Shown here one piece after another: positions 5,120-7,033 of a DNA stretch of 7,033 bases. The DNA is from an uncultured Nitrososphaerota archaeon (lineage in GTDB: Bacteria; Bacillota; Clostridia; Oscillospirales; Ruminococcaceae). Numbering within the stretch: position 1 is the first letter of the stretch; each line of letters opens with the position of its first letter. The translations under genes and the position numbers were made by a program. The stretch lies in assembly GCA_934869045.1 (NCBI GenBank), contig CAKXAF010000117.1:985-8017 (forward strand). Direction: 5' to 3'. Under the pieces are notes generated by a model. That model saw nothing but the letters and a program-made list of their open reading frames with translations. It was not told the origin of the DNA and searched no databases.

Positions 5120-5279
5120 GTTCGTACAGCCATATCGGGTTTCCCTCCTCCGGAACCTGATCAGCAAAAACGCCTTTTACCCGTTCAAAAAAATCGTGCC
5201 GGACATCCTCATGTTTTGGAACAGTTCCTTCTCGGAAAATTTGCATAGCCTGCACAAATTTTGTACAGGAAGCCATTTT

Positions 5280-5298
5280 CTAACCGGCGTCTAACCGG
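5280..5298 (+). repeat. Tandem CTAACCGG repeat, 11-bp period, at the -35 region of the surface-protein promoter
   Basis: CTAACCGG occurs at 5280-5287 and 5291-5298, offset 11 bp; with the preceding T the unit is TCTAACCGG. The repeats occupy about -38 to -20 relative to the predicted start, in place of a recognisable -35. Phased direct repeats in this position are the known arrangement for OmpR/PhoB-type response regulators. A link to such a regulator is inference. Confidence 0.45.
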
Positions 5299-5302
5299 TG
5301 CG

Positions 5303-5311
5303 TGCTATACT
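5303..5311 (+). promoter_or_regulatory. Extended -10 promoter of the surface-protein gene
   Basis: TGCTATACT (5303-5311) is an extended -10 (TG, one base, TATACT). The expected -35 position does not resemble TTGACA and is occupied by the CTAACCGG repeats, which suggests activator dependence. Start expected near 5318. Confidence 0.55.
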
Positions 5312-5323
5312 GAAAGCATAATA

Positions 5324-5342
5324 AAACATCCGAAAGATGTTT
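5324..5342 (+). other. Hairpin at the 5' end of the surface-protein mRNA
   Basis: AAACATC (5324-5330) and GATGTTT (5336-5342) form a perfect 7-bp stem with loop CGAAA. It begins only about 6 nt from the predicted 5' end and ends 8 nt before the AGGGG Shine-Dalgarno (5351-5355). 5'-terminal stem-loops are known to stabilise some abundant bacterial mRNAs; that role here is inference. Confidence 0.4.
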
Positions 5343-5364
5343 CAGTTGAAAGGGGATTATAATA

Positions 5365-7033
5365 ATGAAATCAAATCGGATGAAAAAACTCTTCGCCGCG
5401 CTGACAGCGGCAGCAGCGCTGAGCCTGAGCATCAGCCTGCCGGCATCTGCCGAAGGCGGGACCGGGATCTCTATCGATGGAACCTCCTACGGCAGCATTG
5501 CCGAAGCAGTGGCGGCTGCAGCGGAAGGCGCTACCATCCTGCTGGAAGACGGCAGCTATGAAGCAGCCGGTATCGACCTCACAAAAGACGTAACCATCCA
5601 GGGCTCCGGCAGCACCAATATTCTGGTTCCGGATAAGGGCGGGGAGGATTTCGGCTTTCGCATAGCCGACGGCGCCGCCGTTACCTTTGACGGCCTGAAT
5701 ATCACGGCGGACGAAACCGTAACCGGCGAAAACTCCATCCTTGCCCTGATCTACATCGCCAATGACGGCAGCACCCCTGCTGAAGTCGCGGTGCAGAACT
5801 GCACCCTGGTCAACGTGGGCGAGATGAAAGGCTACCGTCATGCCATTTCCCTGGAAGGCAAAAGCTATCCCGGCCCCGACACCCGGTATTTCAACCTGAC
5901 CGTGGACGGCTGCTCCATTACGTCAGACAGCTACGGCATCGGTTCGGGCCTGGACAACAACGCTCCCACCGTTTCCGACAGCACGCTGAAGGTGACGGAC
6001 ACGGAATTCAACACCGAGGGTTCCTCCTCCATCTATAACATTCATCTCCCCAAAGCTCTGAAATTCGTAGAGGTGGAAAACTGCTCGTTCAATTCCGTTC
6101 GCAGCGGCGGTATCAAGTATATCTACAGCGATTCCAACGAGGTCCGCATCATCGGCAACGACTTCACTGGCTGCAACCAGGAACAGATCAGCGGCACTTA
6201 CGCCATCATGGCCACCACCCAGACGGCTGACTACAGCGATCCCCGGGCCTACAGCTACGCCACCGAGCTCTCCGGCAACAAGCTGAACGGCCAGAATACC
6301 ATCATCGCCGTGAAATCCCAGGTTGAGGCAGTCTGGTTCCCCGACGGCCAGGCGGTCAACAACACCGCCGTCAATAACTATGGGGACGAAAACGCCACCG
6401 ATGAAGGCACCCGTTACGGCAAGAGCCAGTGGGGCGGAAATAAGTCCTTTATTGTCCTGACGGATTTCAGCCTTTCCAGCACCGGCATTTCCTTCGCGTC
6501 CAAGGACGCGGCTGCCCAAATCATCCAGTACCGCTACAACGGGGAAACCTCCGGCGTTTACTCCAATTATTATCCGCTGGATACGTACTGGACGGAAGAG
6601 AATCCCCGCCACTGCGGCGCCTCCCTGGCGGATTTTGCAGAAGCCAACGCCATTACCCGCTGGTACCTGAAGGGCTCCAACGCTGAATTTACCCCGGATT
6701 CAGAAAACTCTTCCATCCTTACCGCTGAGGACGAAATCGCCAGAGTCGAGATCAATACTGCTGCCGGAAGTATCACTGTGACCCCCAAATCCGTCGGAAC
6801 CACATACCTGTACGGCGTAGTTGGCGGCGGCGCCTTTGAGATGTCAGACAATACCTGGACTCTGGATGAGAACGGCCTGCGTGTTCCGTCCCTTCCCAAC
6901 AGCAAGACTGCCGTCTGCCCCATCACGGTTCAGGAGCCCTACACTCCCACTCCGGACGTTGACTACTACCGCGTAACTGTCAATTACCTGGAGGACGGCA
7001 CCGATACCGTCTTGGCAGACGCTTACCAGTCCG
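5365..7033 (+). CDS. Secreted surface protein with right-handed parallel beta-helix and Ig-like region, 3'-truncated by window edge
   Basis: The frame is open from ATG 5365 to the right edge: 556 residues visible, no stop. AGGGG lies 9 nt before the ATG. A Sec signal peptide is clear: basic N-terminus with KK at 7-8, hydrophobic LFAALTAAAALSLSI, and likely cleavage after ASA (27-29). Residues about 33-320 look like a pectate-lyase-type beta-helix. The opening YGSIAEAVAAAAEGATILLEDGSY is typical, and coils follow of the form VTFDGLNI, VAVQNCTL, LTVDGCSI, LKVTDTEF, VEVENCSF, VRIIGNDF. Residues about 450-490 resemble a bacterial Ig-like fold. After a Pro/Thr linker (EPYTPTPD, 524-531) the segment YYRVTVNYLEDGTDTVLADAYQS begins what looks like a MucBP-like repeat. 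An anchor (SLH or sortase motif) would lie beyond the window. Adhesion or glycan binding is plausible. No catalytic residues could be identified, and strand repeats are recognised by eye only. Confidence 0.85.
   Translation, partial: MKSNRMKKLFAALTAAAALSLSISLPASAEGGTGISIDGTSYGSIAEAVAAAAEGATILLEDGSYEAAGIDLTKDVTIQGSGSTNILVPDKGGEDFGFRIADGAAVTFDGLNITADETVTGENSILALIYIANDGSTPAEVAVQNCTLVNVGEMKGYRHAISLEGKSYPGPDTRYFNLTVDGCSITSDSYGIGSGLDNNAPTVSDSTLKVTDTEFNTEGSSSIYNIHLPKALKFVEVENCSFNSVRSGGIKYIYSDSNEVRIIGNDFTGCNQEQISGTYAIMATTQTADYSDPRAYSYATELSGNKLNGQNTIIAVKSQVEAVWFPDGQAVNNTAVNNYGDENATDEGTRYGKSQWGGNKSFIVLTDFSLSSTGISFASKDAAAQIIQYRYNGETSGVYSNYYPLDTYWTEENPRHCGASLADFAEANAITRWYLKGSNAEFTPDSENSSILTAEDEIARVEINTAAGSITVTPKSVGTTYLYGVVGGGAFEMSDNTWTLDENGLRVPSLPNSKTAVCPITVQEPYTPTPDVDYYRVTVNYLEDGTDTVLADAYQS

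Larger units (their letters stand above)
5028..5302. other. Non-coding interval between tRNA-Thr terminator and surface-protein promoter
   Basis: I see no gene I trust here. The interval holds a second intrinsic terminator (5091-5119) and the direct repeats at 5280-5298. A minus-strand frame of 72 codons (5058-5276) crosses that terminator and lacks a ribosome binding site. It could be a remnant but is more likely spurious. Confidence 0.6.

Noticed and set aside
5058..5276. Minus-strand frame of 72 codons between the tRNA and the surface protein
   Set aside because: Its composition is somewhat protein-like, so a decayed remnant is possible. It has no Shine-Dalgarno, its C-terminal codons are the terminator stem, and I recognise no family.
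4914..5294. Plus-strand frame of 126 codons starting inside tRNA-Thr
   Set aside because: It begins within the tRNA and crosses two terminators; there is no ribosome binding site.
5371..6612. Minus-strand frames opposite the surface-protein gene (5371-5841, 5923-6612)
   Set aside because: They are shadows of the continuous plus-strand frame with a signal peptide, which is open to the window edge.
1..7033. CRISPR array, insertion sequence, phage or defence system
   Set aside because: There are no regularly spaced repeats, transposase motifs, terminal inverted repeats with target duplications, or defence-family domains. The tRNA shows no attachment-site duplication within the window.

Overview
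The window most likely comes from the chromosome of an anaerobic, fairly GC-rich Gram-positive gut-type Clostridia (my guess is an Oscillospiraceae relative). This rests on strong AGGAGG-type ribosome binding sites, sigma-A-like TTGNNN-17-TATAAT promoters, an electron-bifurcating Nfn transhydrogenase, an AdhE-like iron alcohol dehydrogenase and a Gram-positive secretion signal. The assignment is inference from gene content; no rRNA or other marker gene is present.

Layout. (1) 1-1564, minus strand: nfnS and nfnL, the small and large subunits of the NADH-dependent ferredoxin:NADP+ oxidoreductase. They are 2 nt apart and transcribed towards the left edge, where nfnL is cut off. An open frame continues from nfnS upstream to 1807 and encodes a small coiled-coil-like segment. 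A consensus promoter and a good Shine-Dalgarno inside this extension argue that nfnS starts at 1564. (2) 1898-2146, plus strand: a small Xre-type regulator, divergent from that block across a 90-bp AT-rich region. (3) 2386-3597, minus strand: a stand-alone iron-dependent alcohol dehydrogenase with its own intrinsic terminator. It is divergent from (4) 3773-4693, plus strand: a LysR-type regulator with an excellent promoter overlapped by a dyad. (5) 4694-4907: an intergenic stretch with a second promoter at the lysR stop codon and a possible short transcript. (6) 4908-4983: tRNA-Thr(CGT) with promoter and terminator. (7) 5028-5364: a non-coding stretch with a second terminator, an 11-bp-phased direct repeat at an extended -10 promoter and a 5'-end hairpin. 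(8) 5365 to beyond the right edge, plus strand: a secreted surface protein with a right-handed beta-helix, an Ig-like region and a possible start of a MucBP-like repeat.

How it fits together. Nfn couples NADH, NADPH and reduced ferredoxin, and the alcohol dehydrogenase consumes NAD(P)H, so the left half is a redox-balancing region of fermentative metabolism with two candidate local regulators (Xre beside nfn, LysR beside the dehydrogenase). The right half is unrelated: a tRNA and a cell-surface protein gene. I found no mobile element, CRISPR array, phage gene or clearly novel enzymatic system. The unusual content is regulatory: dyads placed on three promoters, a promoter inside an in-frame upstream ORF, paired 11-bp repeats and a possible small RNA.
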